NCBI RefSeq assembly: GCF_010692325.1 | Contig: NZ_JAAHHW010000052.1 | Coordinates: 1-42,010 of the forward strand | Source: Moorena sp. SIO3I8 | GTDB taxonomy: Bacteria > Cyanobacteriota > Cyanobacteriia > Cyanobacteriales > Coleofasciculaceae | DNA: 42,010 nt | Direction: 5' to 3' | Program-made: the position numbers and the translations under genes | Notes under the pieces: generated by a model | Seen by the model: the letters and a program-made list of their open reading frames with translations, nothing else | Database searches by the model: none | Told to the model about the DNA's origin: nothing | Shown: in pieces, positions 10,234-18,629 of the stretch | Position numbering within the stretch: position 1 is the stretch's first letter | Layout of the letters: every line of letters starts with the position of its first letter

Positions 10234-11646
10234 CTATACTTCCGTTGCTATAGTGGGAAGATTATTAATCCAAGGGTTTGCTGCTTCCAACTGAGCCGCT
10301 AATGCCAATAGTGTTGCTTCTGATGCTGGAGGTCCCACTAACTGAATTCCTACAGGTAAACCCTTGTCATCAAAACCAGCAGGAATTGCGATCGCAGGAA
10401 GTCCAGTAGCATTAAATGGTGGACACGGTCCAATCCAATTAATAATATTCTCCAAGGTTTCTTCATAACTCAAATCGTCCCATTCTCCTACCCGAATCGG
10501 TGGATGTAAATAAGTAGGCAACACTAGCACATCATAAGTGTTAAAGAATCCCACAATTTGACGGGCTATAATTTGTAGCTTAGTCACCGCTTGTAAGTAT
10601 TCCCCAGCAGTACCGGATTGTTCAGCAATCCAGCGATTAATCGGACTTAAGGCTTCTAGGGGAATTCCTGCTGACGTTACCCCAGCTTGCCATACTGTCT
10701 TAAACGGTTCTACTATGTCACTGAAATCTGGACAACCCCGTTCAACCAGATGTCCCATCCCTTCCAGTCGCTGCACCGTTTCCAGCACAATCTTTTCACA
10801 TACAGCTGACGCTTCTCCCATTGGTTTAATCGATGTGGCAAAACTAATCCGCAAATTATCCAGTTGTTGATGGGTAGCCTCTAGAAACGATATCTCTGGG
10901 TCAGGTAACCAGTAAGGGTCTCCAGTAATATAGCCAGACATCACATCCAGTAAAGCAGCTGCATCAGCTACCGTCCGTGCCATCGGACCAATACTAGCAA
11001 TACCACTTTGAAAGTCTCCTACTGGAGCGGAAGAAATACGACCTCGTGTCGGTTTAATCGCCACCAAACCACAGCAAAAGGCTGGACCGCGTAGGGAACC
11101 GCCACCATCGGAACCTTGGGCAATGGGAGATAAGCCAGCTGCTACTGCTGCAGCTGAACCGCCACTAGACCCCCCTGGTGTGTAGTCCAGATTCCAGGGA
11201 TTGCGAGCCGGTGGAAATCCTGGGGGTTCGGTATAGGGTAAGGAACCCAGTTCAGAGGTAGCGGTTTTACCTAAAATAATGAATCCAGCTTGCTTGATGC
11301 GGGTGATTACCCCATCATCATAGTTAGCAATATTGTCTTTGAGGGCAGCAACACCAAAGCTACAAGGGAGTCCTTCTACAGCCCTGAGGTCTTTAATCGC
11401 AATCGGTACACCAAAAAATGGAGGGAGTTTAGAGGTATCGGTAGTTTGGGCAAGTTGTTCGGTTTTGGCTTTAGCATCCGCAAGTGCCATCTCAGACGCC
11501 ACAGTGAAGTAACTCCCTAGTTGGGGATTTAATGCTTCGATCCGTTCAAGGTAGAGTTGGACTAATTCCAGGGGTGATATCTCACCCTTGCGGATCAGTT
11601 GGGCTTGGTCTAGAGCTGGAGTAAAGGCTAGGTCAACTTGATTCAT
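10234..11646 (-). CDS. Amidase signature-family hydrolase
   Basis: A 470-residue amidase of the GatA/FAAH fold. The Ser-cisSer-Lys triad can be read: K85 in PIAIKDL, S160 in the [14 protein letters not shown] loop and the nucleophile S184 in [11 protein letters not shown], with the same 24-residue S-S spacing as in other family members. It hydrolyses an amide bond of unknown substrate. It is a stand-alone enzyme rather than the tRNA amidotransferase subunit: no gatB or gatC is nearby, and the C-terminal half ([36 protein letters not shown]) resembles broad-range aryl/acyl amidases. The start ATG is at the beginning of the open frame. It is flanked by long spacers on both sides, so probably monocistronic. 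Confidence 0.9.
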   Translation of the reverse strand: MNQVDLAFTPALDQAQLIRKGEISPLELVQLYLERIEALNPQLGSYFTVASEMALADAKAKTEQLAQTTDTSKLPPFFGVPIAIKDLRAVEGLPCSFGVAALKDNIANYDDGVITRIKQAGFIILGKTATSELGSLPYTEPPGFPPARNPWNLDYTPGGSSGGSAAAVAAGLSPIAQGSDGGGSLRGPAFCCGLVAIKPTRGRISSAPVGDFQSGIASIGPMARTVADAAALLDVMSGYITGDPYWLPDPEISFLEATHQQLDNLRISFATSIKPMGEASAVCEKIVLETVQRLEGMGHLVERGCPDFSDIVEPFKTVWQAGVTSAGIPLEALSPINRWIAEQSGTAGEYLQAVTKLQIIARQIVGFFNTYDVLVLPTYLHPPIRVGEWDDLSYEETLENIINWIGPCPPFNATGLPAIAIPAGFDDKGLPVGIQLVGPPASEATLLALAAQLEAANPWINNLPTIATEV

Positions 11647-12046
11647 AATGGTTCTTTGCTATCAAGGGATGCTAATTTCTCAAAAAAAATGCCTAAGAGT
11701 ATTGCTAGGCAAAACTTTTAGGCATTCAGATGCTAGTTAGTAAAAACTGAATTATTAAAATCTCAAAGCTATACAGAGTAAGACTTTGAGAGACTTTTTG
11801 TTAAACGTTGCTTAAATCCTAAGGATATAGCAGCTTAGGGGGTTAACCCAGACCCTAGCTGTCTTAAGATTAATTTTATTTAGACGCTATTATACCACTT
11901 AATTTTATAAATTGGTATAACACATCGTCAAATCCTGGTGATTTTCCGGAAGTTTCCGAAAAATACTGGCCAGGTTGCAGCTACCAAAGAGCCAGACTTC
12001 TTCGTTAATCTAGGAATTATACCACTTCACCGCCTCAATACACAAT
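11647..12046. other. Intergenic spacer with three small hairpins
   Basis: No gene is seen between the divergent amidase and DUF4058 genes. Three inverted repeats stand out: ATGCCTAA/TTAGGCAT at 11689-11725, CTCAAAG/CTTTGAG at 11762-11790, and AGCTTAGGG/CCCTAGCT at 11832-11860. None is followed by a convincing T-run. They may be remnants of small mobile repeats or lie in the 5' leader of the amidase. Confidence 0.4.
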
Positions 12047-12841
12047 ATGCCTTCACCCTTTCCTGGGATGAATCCCTACCTGGAAAAACCTGAATATTGG
12101 TCACAAGTCCACAAGTGGCTAATTGTCCTGATTGCCCAAAGCCTGAACCCCCAACTACGTCCGAAGTATCGGGTAGCAATTGAGGAAAGAGTCTACAACG
12201 CTACTGGTGATGATTCGATGCTAGGTAGAGTGGGCATCCTGCCCGCCCGAAAAGATCATGTAGTCGTTCAAAGTTCTCAAAGCAACCACCAAGAACCCTC
12301 AGCTCTGGTTACCGTTGCTGCTCCTAGGGTCAAACCAATGAAGATTGCTCTACCGATGACTGAAACGGTTAGGGAGTGGTATTTAGAAGTGCGAAAGGTA
12401 GAAACTGGCAAAGTAATTACTGTTATCGAAATTCTTTCTCCCAAAAACAAACGGTCTGCAGAAGGGCGCAGCACTTATGAAACCAAACGGCAAAAAATCT
12501 TAGATAGCTTAACCCATTTAGTGGAAATTGATTTACTGCGTCAAGGAAAACCGATGGCTATGAATACTCAAGCCTTCCAGAGCCACTATCGCATCGTAGT
12601 CAGCCGTTCTCAAGAACGTCCCCAAGCGGATTTATATGCCTTCAATCTCCCCCAAGCAATCCCTTCGTTTCCTTTACCTCTCCAACCAGGCGATCGAGAA
12701 CCTACCGTTAATTTACAACAATTATTACATAATCTATACGACCAAGGGAGTTATGATTTAGCGATTGATTATAGTCAAGATCCGCCACCACCTTTATCGA
12801 CCGCAGATGTAGCTTGGGTAAAGCAAGTCTTGATTGAATAG
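12047..12841 (+). CDS. DUF4058 family protein
   Basis: A 264-residue protein with the family's N-terminal signature PSPFPGMNPYLEKPEYW and the later VIEILSPKNKRSAEGRSTYETKRQ segment. That charged block with E and K residues recalls PD-(D/E)XK-like Uma2 folds, but this is a resemblance only. DUF4058 genes occur in multiple copies in filamentous cyanobacteria and their function is unknown. ATG start; the C-terminus (LSTADVAWVKQVLIE) is intact. Upstream and downstream spacers carry repeats, so it appears to be a lone gene. Confidence 0.85.
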   Translation: MPSPFPGMNPYLEKPEYWSQVHKWLIVLIAQSLNPQLRPKYRVAIEERVYNATGDDSMLGRVGILPARKDHVVVQSSQSNHQEPSALVTVAAPRVKPMKIALPMTETVREWYLEVRKVETGKVITVIEILSPKNKRSAEGRSTYETKRQKILDSLTHLVEIDLLRQGKPMAMNTQAFQSHYRIVVSRSQERPQADLYAFNLPQAIPSFPLPLQPGDREPTVNLQQLLHNLYDQGSYDLAIDYSQDPPPPLSTADVAWVKQVLIE

Positions 12842-13044
12842 TAGCCTGCAGCTGGTTCTAGATTTGAGTAATATCCAGTCCGGTTAATCCCTTACGAAAT
12901 AATCCCTAATCTTAAACTACCAATTACTAATTATATAGTACCCATTAGTAGGCAAAGTATAGAATAATTAGTCAACCGGACATGATATAATGTTATCATG
13001 CCACCTTAGAGGATATCTGAAAAGTTTTTTTATACTGGATTTTG

Positions 13045-13125
13045 CCCCCCTAGCCCCCCAACTTTGGGGGGAAAAAGAGTCAATTTTATTCTAAAAGTCC
13101 CCCAAAATTGGGGGATTTAGGGGGC
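13045..13125. repeat. GC-rich imperfect palindrome (cyanobacterial dispersed repeat type)
   Basis: A left half starting GCCCCCCTAGCCCCCCAACT is mirrored by a right half ending in GGGGGATTTAGGGGGC, about 27 nt per arm around an AT-rich centre; each half also contains its own small hairpin (CCCCCCAACTTTGGGGGG, CCCCCAAAATTGGGGG). It stands in otherwise AT-rich DNA between DUF4058 and the next gene. Repeats of this look are frequent between cyanobacterial genes and probably move in trans. Confidence 0.6.
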
Positions 13126-13196
13126 TTGGATGTAGCAAATGAGACTTCTCAGACAACCTCTTAGTTATATATTATTGGTAATAGATACTAATAACT

Positions 13197-13964
13197 ATGC
13201 AGTTTCGGACTCATAACAACTATGAAATTACTGAGCTAATAGCTCAACAACCTTCGTCGTCACCTGCACCGCAAATAAATAAAAGCACTAGAACAAACGT
13301 GCAGTCAGACGATCCTATTACCATTATCATTGCTTTATTTAGTTTACTTGTATCTATAGCTGTAGCTTATACATCAAATTTCAGGAAAGCTAACCTTAAG
13401 CTGTCTTTGGGAAGAAACATTATATTTTTTCCTACATACATTACTGTCCCAACTGGTAATAAAAATATTGTCGGATTAGGCTTCAATCTTCCCATAACTT
13501 TCTACAATTGGAGTCCTCAAGGAGGAACCATTCAACGGATTCGTTTAGTTGTTGGCAGAAAAGATAATGACAATTTTTACGACATGGCATGGACTACTTT
13601 CGTTAAAATCGAGAGTGCCGGAAATTTTCAAGATGAAAATCTAGCTCAACCGATTCCAGTACAAGCACGTTCTTCAGTAAATAAAATAGTTCGGTTCGAT
13701 TGGAGTCCTGAATTAGGAGGAAAAGAATTTGATTTACAAGTTGGCAACTACGAGTTGAGGATTTATGGATGGACACAGAATACACAAAAACCTGACTTGA
13801 AGTACATGGCTTCTTTTAACCTTAAGGATCAACATTATCAACAATATAAAGACAACATAGCTGCTAACCTGACTGAATCGATCTGGGTGTCCCTAGACGA
13901 AAACGAAAAACCCAATCAGTTTGTGTCTAAACACACGATTGGTGTGCTTTACTCTAAAAAGTAA
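13197..13964 (+). CDS. Unrecognised membrane-anchored protein
   Basis: A 255-residue protein I do not recognise. Residues 1-38 are polar and low-complexity; residues 40-60 (PITIIIALFSLLVSIAVAYT) form one clear transmembrane helix. The remaining 190 residues are beta-rich with many aromatic and Asn/Gly residues (GLGFNLPITFYNWSPQGG, IRLVVGRKDNDNFYDMAW, YELRIYGWTQN), suggesting an immunoglobulin-like or other all-beta domain. No catalytic motif is evident. It is followed after 31 bases by a small helical protein with its own strong ribosome-binding site, so the two likely form one unit. A sensor or effector anchor role is possible but unsupported. Confidence 0.6.
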   Translation: MQFRTHNNYEITELIAQQPSSSPAPQINKSTRTNVQSDDPITIIIALFSLLVSIAVAYTSNFRKANLKLSLGRNIIFFPTYITVPTGNKNIVGLGFNLPITFYNWSPQGGTIQRIRLVVGRKDNDNFYDMAWTTFVKIESAGNFQDENLAQPIPVQARSSVNKIVRFDWSPELGGKEFDLQVGNYELRIYGWTQNTQKPDLKYMASFNLKDQHYQQYKDNIAANLTESIWVSLDENEKPNQFVSKHTIGVLYSKK

Positions 13965-13995
13965 GTGTTTCATTAATCAAGGAGAACATTTTATT

Positions 13996-14379
13996 ATGCC
14001 TGGAGATAGCAAGATATTCGGTTTCAATAATCTTAGTAAGAGTGTTTATAACGCTGGAAATATAGGAGGCATAGCTGAAAATTCTGTAACTGCTGATCTA
14101 TCAATAGCCAACGAGCATAAGCAAACCCTAGTTGAAGCAGCAGAAGAAATCCAACAACTTCTAGACCAAGTCTCCCAGACTAATCCCACTACAACAAACA
14201 AAGAGAAGATTATAGTTGTAGGTGAAGTTGTTGACAAAATTGAGAATAACCCAACACTAAAAGTTAAGGTAATCAATTCCCTGAAATCTGGACGAGTAGA
14301 TGCATTCAAGGAATCGATTGACCATCCGCTAGTGAATATTCTGATGGCGACTATTGAAGGGTTGGGGGAGGTAGAGTAA
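13996..14379 (+). CDS. Small conserved helical protein (cyanobacterial repeat-associated domain)
   Basis: A 127-residue protein. The first 30 residues are Asn/Gly-rich (FGFNNLSKSVYNAGNIGG), then helices follow: HKQTLVEAAEEIQQLLDQVS, a TNPTTTNKEK turn, KIIVVGEVVDKIENNPTLKV, and FKESIDHPLVNILMATIEGL. As far as I recall, this helix-turn pattern recurs as a module in cyanobacterial proteins, often at the end of pentapeptide, GUN4 or NTPase proteins; its function is not established. The ATG at 13996 is chosen because AAGGAG lies about 10 bases upstream; the frame is open to 13921 inside the preceding gene. It is probably translated with the membrane protein upstream. Confidence 0.7.
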   Translation: MPGDSKIFGFNNLSKSVYNAGNIGGIAENSVTADLSIANEHKQTLVEAAEEIQQLLDQVSQTNPTTTNKEKIIVVGEVVDKIENNPTLKVKVINSLKSGRVDAFKESIDHPLVNILMATIEGLGEVE

Positions 14380-14633
14380 CAGCTTAGGATTGTTGCAACA
14401 CTCTACCATAGTAGACCTTAGCGGGGAATTAGGATAGGGTAGCGATCGCCTCAATAATTCCCCATTATCTCAATGAGTATTAGACAAAGTAGACTGGTCT
14501 GGTGGACAGTGATAGTATAATTAAAATTGCTTCGTATCCTGTCAGTAAGCTTCAGAATCCTTATAGTTTTTGCAAGCAAGAGGTTTACTTCAAGGTATGT
14601 CCTGATCAACCCTCAAACTTTTAGTGTTGAATC

Positions 14634-15797
14634 TTAATAATTATATCCTTCAGGTATATCTTCCTCTTCCTTGATTAATTTCATGCCAGCAGTTTTAGGG
14701 TCAAAACCTTCAGGAAATATGGTGGGACAAGGATAGGTAATGTAAAGTCTTTCACATGCAGCTTCCGATGTTGTTTTGTCTGAATAAAGTGCGTCTTGTA
14801 AATTAGCTGCCGATAAATCAGTTCCTTGTAAATTAGCTGCCGATAAATCAGCTTCCTTTAAATTAGTTCTAGATAAACGAGCTTGCTGTAAATTAGCTCC
14901 TGATAAATCAGCTCCTGATAAATTAGCTTTAAATAAAATAGCTTTCTGTAAGTTAGCTTCCTCTAAATAAGATTGCTGTAAATTAGTTACTAATAAACTA
15001 GCGTTATGTAAATTAGCTGCATCTAAAATAGCTTGTTGGAAATTAGCTCTATATAAACGAGCTTTCTGTAACTGAGCTTCAGATAAACTAGCTCCCTGTA
15101 AATTAGCTCTATATAGACGAGCGTCTTGTAAATTAGCTTTAGATAAATAAGCTTTCTGTAAATTAGCTTTATATAAATAAGCTTTCTGTAAATTAGCTTC
15201 AGATAAATTAGCGTCTTGTAAAATAGCGTTAGCTAGGTTTGCACCAGAGAGCTTGACTCCTCTCAAATAAGCCTTTGGAGCCTCTAAACCCTCTAAGCTC
15301 TGTCTCCGCCAGGTCAACCAAAACCAGGGAATACGCCTTGGTCTTGAGTTTAGGAATTCCAAAGCTTCTATTCTGCCGCCACTGCCAGCTTGGTCATAGG
15401 CTGCTGTAACTACTTGCCATGCCTGATAAACTTCAGCATTTCGTCTATCCTGCTCACCACCAATAAAGACAATCACACCAACAAGTAGAGATAGATTACC
15501 AATTAGTCCTAAAATTTCTAGCAATGCTAATCTATTCAGATAATCCAGAACAGGCTCTAAAAACTTTTTTTCTATGCTGATGAAAGTTTGATGGCACTTG
15601 AACAAGGCTAACGTCAAAGGATTTTTAACAATTTGCTCAGCTTTATCCCAGTCTTGCTCCGCATCCCCTTCCCCTTTTACGAGTAGGCGATTTTGGTAAA
15701 GTTTATAGGCTATTTCTTCAACCTTTTGGTAATGATTTTTAGTTGACGAAGGGGTTAGAGAGACTTTGATTTGATTAAGAATTTGATTCAGCTTCAT
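14634..15797 (-). CDS. Pentapeptide-repeat protein with a membrane segment
   Basis: A 387-residue protein. The N-terminal 85 residues are polar and helical, followed by a transmembrane helix at about 90-113 (LALLEILGLIGNLSLLVGVI). A linker with WQVVTAAYDQAGSGGRIEAL and WFWLTWRRQSLEG follows, typical of cyanobacterial membrane-linked pentapeptide proteins. From about residue 185 come some 14 to 15 decapeptide units of A(N/D/Y)LxxANLQx, predicting a right-handed quadrilateral beta helix. The last 45 residues (ERLYITYPCPTIFPEGFDP) form a cap. The role is unknown. The ATG at 15797 is preferred over a TTG three codons upstream. The repeat is also visible in the DNA as a 30-bp tandem array. Confidence 0.85.
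   Translation of the reverse strand: MKLNQILNQIKVSLTPSSTKNHYQKVEEIAYKLYQNRLLVKGEGDAEQDWDKAEQIVKNPLTLALFKCHQTFISIEKKFLEPVLDYLNRLALLEILGLIGNLSLLVGVIVFIGGEQDRRNAEVYQAWQVVTAAYDQAGSGGRIEALEFLNSRPRRIPWFWLTWRRQSLEGLEAPKAYLRGVKLSGANLANAILQDANLSEANLQKAYLYKANLQKAYLSKANLQDARLYRANLQGASLSEAQLQKARLYRANFQQAILDAANLHNASLLVTNLQQSYLEEANLQKAILFKANLSGADLSGANLQQARLSRTNLKEADLSAANLQGTDLSAANLQDALYSDKTTSEAACERLYITYPCPTIFPEGFDPKTAGMKLIKEEEDIPEGYNY
14791..15240. repeat. 30-bp tandem array inside the pentapeptide gene
   Basis: Fifteen 30-bp units in register, each carrying a close variant of TGTAAATTAGCT followed by GATAAAT. The DNA similarity is higher than needed to encode the peptide pattern, which suggests recent expansion by slippage or recombination. 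Confidence 0.75.
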
Positions 15798-16053
15798 GAT
15801 TGCCAACTCGGGGAAAACCCTATATATTTGGCTTATTCGTGGGCTTCTAAATCAACCCAATTGTCTGCTCCACAAATTACTAGACAAAGCGTAATGCTAA
15901 TAATAGCAAGCACTAACAGTATTTTGGTTCGGTTTATTTTATCCCGTTTCCTAGTAAGCGTGAAGCACACTTCAATTTTATTCCCTGCTCCCTACTCCCT
16001 GCTCCCTAAAACCCACTCCTACTGAGTACCTCATCCAATTCAGAACTGCTATC

Positions 16054-16854
16054 ATGACACAACCTTACCTTAAAGCTATCTATATCTACCCGATTAAATC
16101 CCTAGATCGGATTGAACTCGAAACCGCCACTCTTCTCAAAAGTGGTGCCCTAAACCATGACCGGGAATTTGCCCTATTCGATCAGCAAGGTAAATTTGTC
16201 AATGGTAAGCGCAATGCCAAAGTCCACTTGCTGCGGTCGGTCTTCGATATCCAATCCCAATTGCTATCGCTACAGATTCAGGGCACAAACCAAAACATTA
16301 CCTTTCATATTGATCACGGGCGAACTGCTCTGGAAGCTTGGTTAAAGGATTACTTCGATTTTCCAGTTAAAGTAGTGCAGAACACCAGCACTGGTTTCCC
16401 AGACGATACCAATGCTCTTGGTCCTACTATTATTAGTAGCGCTACCATTGAAACCGTTGCTTCTTGGTTTCCTCAGATAAGTCCTGAAGACATACGACGT
16501 CGGGTTCGAGCCAATCTAGAAATTGGAGGAGTTCCCGCTTTCTGGGAAGACCAATTGTTTACCGAATCAGGAAAATCTATTCAGTTTAAAGTAGGGGAGG
16601 CTTTGATAGAAGGAATTAATCCCTGTCAACGTTGTATTGTTTTAGCACGAGACCCTCAGACCGGAGAAGCTACTGGTAATTTCCAAAAGACTTTCATGGC
16701 GAGACGCAAGGAAACCCTACCATCCTGGACAACCAGCGCTCGTTTCAATCATTTCTACAAATTAAGCGTGAATACAAACGTGCCTGTTTCAGAAGCCGGT
16801 AAAGTGTTGCACCAAGGGGATCCCATCGAAATCCTGAAGGTTAGTCAAGGTTGA
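16054..16854 (+). CDS. MOSC-domain protein (YcbX/mARC-like)
   Basis: A 266-residue protein with the MOSC N-terminal beta-barrel (IYIYPIKSLDRIELETATLL, DREFALFDQQGKFVNGKRN) followed by the MOSC domain (RVRANLEIGGVPAFWEDQLF, VGEALIEGINPCQRCIVLAR). C194 in PCQRC is the likely molybdenum-ligating cysteine by comparison with mARC enzymes; C191 is next to it. YcbX/mARC proteins reduce N-hydroxylated compounds using electrons from a [2Fe-2S] partner. No fused ferredoxin domain is present here, so a separate partner would be needed. The start ATG is well placed ahead of the barrel. No operon partners. Confidence 0.87.
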   Translation: MTQPYLKAIYIYPIKSLDRIELETATLLKSGALNHDREFALFDQQGKFVNGKRNAKVHLLRSVFDIQSQLLSLQIQGTNQNITFHIDHGRTALEAWLKDYFDFPVKVVQNTSTGFPDDTNALGPTIISSATIETVASWFPQISPEDIRRRVRANLEIGGVPAFWEDQLFTESGKSIQFKVGEALIEGINPCQRCIVLARDPQTGEATGNFQKTFMARRKETLPSWTTSARFNHFYKLSVNTNVPVSEAGKVLHQGDPIEILKVSQG

Positions 16855-17163
16855 CTAGGCTTTTTGCAGAAGTCAGTAGAATTGACGCAAACGGTGTCTT
16901 GATGCAGCGCTATAATCCCAAATTGGGTTCAAATCCCAAAAAGCGATCGCTTATAAACAAAGTGGTTAACCTAAAGTGATATCAACTGTCAACCCTAAAC
17001 CGTGAACTTTCAACACCAATCAATATGGGAAATTTTATTAAATAAAACTTTTTGACTTTTTTGCGGATTCGTCGCTCTGGAATTGAAGTAGAGATTTAGG
17101 TACATCTGAACAAACAGAAGCCAGACAAAACCTCTACCTACCAAATGTTTAAACCTCAGAGCA
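16855..17163. other. Spacer without a recognised gene
   Basis: About 310 bases between the MOSC gene and a small ORF. A short self-complementary run (TCCCAAATTGGG, about 16917-16928) and one HIP1 site are the only structures noted. Confidence 0.3.
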
Positions 17164-17358
17164 ATGAATCATCAGTGGAACAATGTATTTGTGAAAGTCA
17201 GCACCTGGCTAGTGGCTGAGATCATCCTAAATTTGATTGGTCTAGATGACCTCGCCGATTACAGCGAATTCGTCTTCGATAAAGAGGTTTTAATCTCAAC
17301 ATCTCACCATCAAGTCTCACGGGTTTTCCCCCCTCGTCACTCCCAAGGCTTGTTTTAA
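17164..17358 (+). CDS. Possible small membrane-associated protein
   Basis: A 64-residue frame with a plausible amphipathic/hydrophobic helix (WLVAEIILNLIGLDDLADYS) preceded by a short basic start. The first 43 residues look like a small conserved cyanobacterial protein (the LIGLDDLADYSEFVF pattern seems familiar), while the last 20 do not. No obvious ribosome-binding site is seen. It lies next to IS debris, so it could be a fragment. Kept at moderate confidence. Confidence 0.45.
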   Translation: MNHQWNNVFVKVSTWLVAEIILNLIGLDDLADYSEFVFDKEVLISTSHHQVSRVFPPRHSQGLF

Positions 17359-17582
17359 GAGTTTCCCCTCAACCGTCAAGCGTCAACAAATTCTAACCTT
17401 ATAGCACTACCCATTAAAGTTAGGACATTAAAGTTAGGACATTGATACAAGCTTAAACGCTAATGCACGTAAACTTTTGCCTCTTGTCTCTTGCCTCTTG
17501 CCCTTGCGCGTAGGGCTATATTACTGAAGACTGATCGCCAAGCAACCCTACGGCAACCCCTCAGGCTAAAAGACTTCAGCCT
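17359..17582. other. Spacer of repeats beside the miniature element
   Basis: Contains a tandem TTAAAGTTAGGACA pair near 17415-17442 and a run of CTCTTGCC units near 17480-17500, both simple repeats. No gene is supported. Confidence 0.3.
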
Positions 17583-17601
17583 GTGAAGTACCCCAACCTG
17601 C

Positions 17602-17627
17602 TTGACCTTTGGTCACGCTACGCGAAC
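17602..17627. repeat. Small dispersed repeat inside the right-end hairpin loop
   Basis: The core CACGCTACGCGAAC (17614-17627) preceded by a small GACC/GGTC hairpin is the same repeat seen at 24139, 33983 and 34023. Here it lies between the two arms of the miniature element's right-end hairpin. Confidence 0.7.
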
Positions 17628-17872
17628 GCTGAGGTTGGGGCTTCCAATTCTCAGGTCAACTCAGGGACGGTTTTATTCGTCTTTTGGGCTTCCCGCGCGC
17701 GTCCCCGACGCCTCAACCAGAGGCGCGCGCCTGCTGGAATTGGTCTTACTCAGCGTCCACAGGCAGACATCCGCCTTCTATCGACGTATAACTTTTACGA
17801 CAGACTCACCTTGGAATTACAGCACTATGGCCAACCAGCCGGGGTTTGTCTCTTCCCGGAGACGAAACCTTA

Positions 17873-17946
17873 GTAGAGTGGAGCCTTTATGGTTGGTCGG
17901 CTATGCATAAAAGGGTTAAAACTGTTTGATTAAGGCTCCACTCTAC
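17873..17946 (-). ncRNA. Conserved 74-nt hairpin, second copy of the omega-RNA-like stem
   Basis: Fifteen-bp perfect arms (GTAGAGTGGAGCCTT / AAGGCTCCACTCTAC) enclose a 44-nt loop that is 41/44 identical to the loop at 24373-24416. The arms differ from the other copy at three positions, each compensated on the opposite arm. This indicates selection for base pairing. Confidence 0.6.
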
Positions 17947-18067
17947 TTACGGTAACTTCAAACCCTGAGCTCTGAAGCGTACTTTTACACCTTGAAGGTA
18001 GCCTTTTAGTCAGTCAGGCGGGTCATCGACCAACATTATTTTAGCACGAATCGTCATAAGTTGTCGT

Positions 18068-18114
18068 CTCGCTATCCATCCCCACCGTGAAAGACGGTGG
18101 GGATGGATAGCGAG
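18068..18114 (+). terminator. Perfect 21-bp hairpin followed by TTTTGTT
   Basis: Arms at 18068-18088 and 18094-18114 pair without mismatch around a GAAAG loop; the plus strand continues with TTTTGTT, giving terminator form. It also sits where the left-end hairpin of the miniature IS should be. IS200-type left-end hairpins are known to act as terminators, so both readings may be true. Confidence 0.55.
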
Positions 18115-18140
18115 TTTTGTTAATCAATATTTAATCATTA

Positions 18141-18213
18141 TGGAGCTAAGCGGATTCGAACCGCTGACCCCCTCAATGCCATTGAGGTGCTCTACCAACT
18201 GAGCTATAACCCC
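18141..18213 (-). tRNA. tRNA-Ala (anticodon GGC)
   Basis: A 73-nt cloverleaf: acceptor GGGGTTA/TAGCTCC with discriminator A, D-arm AGCTCAGTTGGTAGAGC, anticodon stem CCTCA/TGAGG with loop ATGGCAT giving anticodon GGC, and T-arm with GGTTCGAATCC. It decodes GCC (and GCU). CCA is not encoded. A lone gene between the miniature IS and a small membrane protein gene; tRNA genes are common insertion neighbours. Confidence 0.95.
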
Positions 18214-18290
18214 GCAATTTTATAGTCCATCAACTAGTATACCTTGATAGCTCAGCTAAGTCAAGTGGTTTGAGAATGAAATTATCTCGA

Positions 18291-18503
18291 TCAGTAGAAT
18301 ACGCTGGGAGACTGAGCCATTTGGGTAATATACCCCATACAGCTGTTCATCAGAAAATAAACTACTAACATAGCTGCTGCTGACATGGCTACTAAGGTAC
18401 CAGCCAGCATCAGAGAGAACTCTTGGGTATCAAAGGCTTCCTGCATCAGGTGCAGTGACCAAGCCACCAAGGCGACATCAAATATTAGAATTATCACCAG
18501 CAT
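18291..18503 (-). CDS. Small two-helix membrane protein
   Basis: A 70-residue frame with two predicted transmembrane helices: residues 2-18 (LVIILIFDVALVAWSLH) and about 31-52 (LMLAGTLVAMSAAAMLVVYF), then a short tail. The composition and ATG start make it a plausible real gene; I do not recognise the family. It lies upstream of the tRNA on the same strand, and downstream of hisF with 126 bases between. Confidence 0.55.
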   Translation of the reverse strand: MLVIILIFDVALVAWSLHLMQEAFDTQEFSLMLAGTLVAMSAAAMLVVYFLMNSCMGYITQMAQSPSVFY

Positions 18504-18629
18504 TTTTTACAAAAATTAATATTGCATCCATATTTAGTTTAGCAGCTATAAAAATCGCTGCAAACCATTAAACTACTTAATACTACACAACAAAACTTAA
18601 ATATTTCGGAAGAATAATCGATTAAGCTA

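Larger units (their letters stand above)
17583..18114 (-). mobile_element. Internally deleted IS200/IS605-type miniature element (tnpB 3' end retained)
   Basis: Read on the minus strand: a long hairpin (18068-18114), a promoter-like stretch (TAAAATAATGTTGGTCGAT) resembling the leader of the complete tnpB copy at about 20.77 kb, then about 27 bases matching that gene's last codons (GGGTTTGAAGTTACCGTAAG), the same 74-bp hairpin unit (17873-17946), a structured stretch, and a right-end hairpin CCCCAACCT/AGGTTGGGG (17591-17640) followed by TACTTCAC. The complete copy ends in the same way, with hairpin then GCTGTCAC. Nearly the whole tnpB frame is missing. The element is therefore a non-autonomous derivative, in opposite orientation to the full copy. 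The left boundary on the minus strand (near 18114) is approximate. Confidence 0.7.

Noticed and set aside
15771-16025. An 84-residue frame overlapping the start of the pentapeptide gene
   Set aside because: It begins antisense to the N-terminus of a convincing gene and its end lies in a low-complexity CCCTGCTCCCTA-type repeat; there is no domain pattern.
17583-17910. Two overlapping plus-strand frames of 96 and 102 residues
   Set aside because: They run over the hairpins, dispersed repeat and tnpB-derived DNA of the miniature element in the antisense direction; the peptides are rich in Arg/Pro/Ser with no domain pattern.
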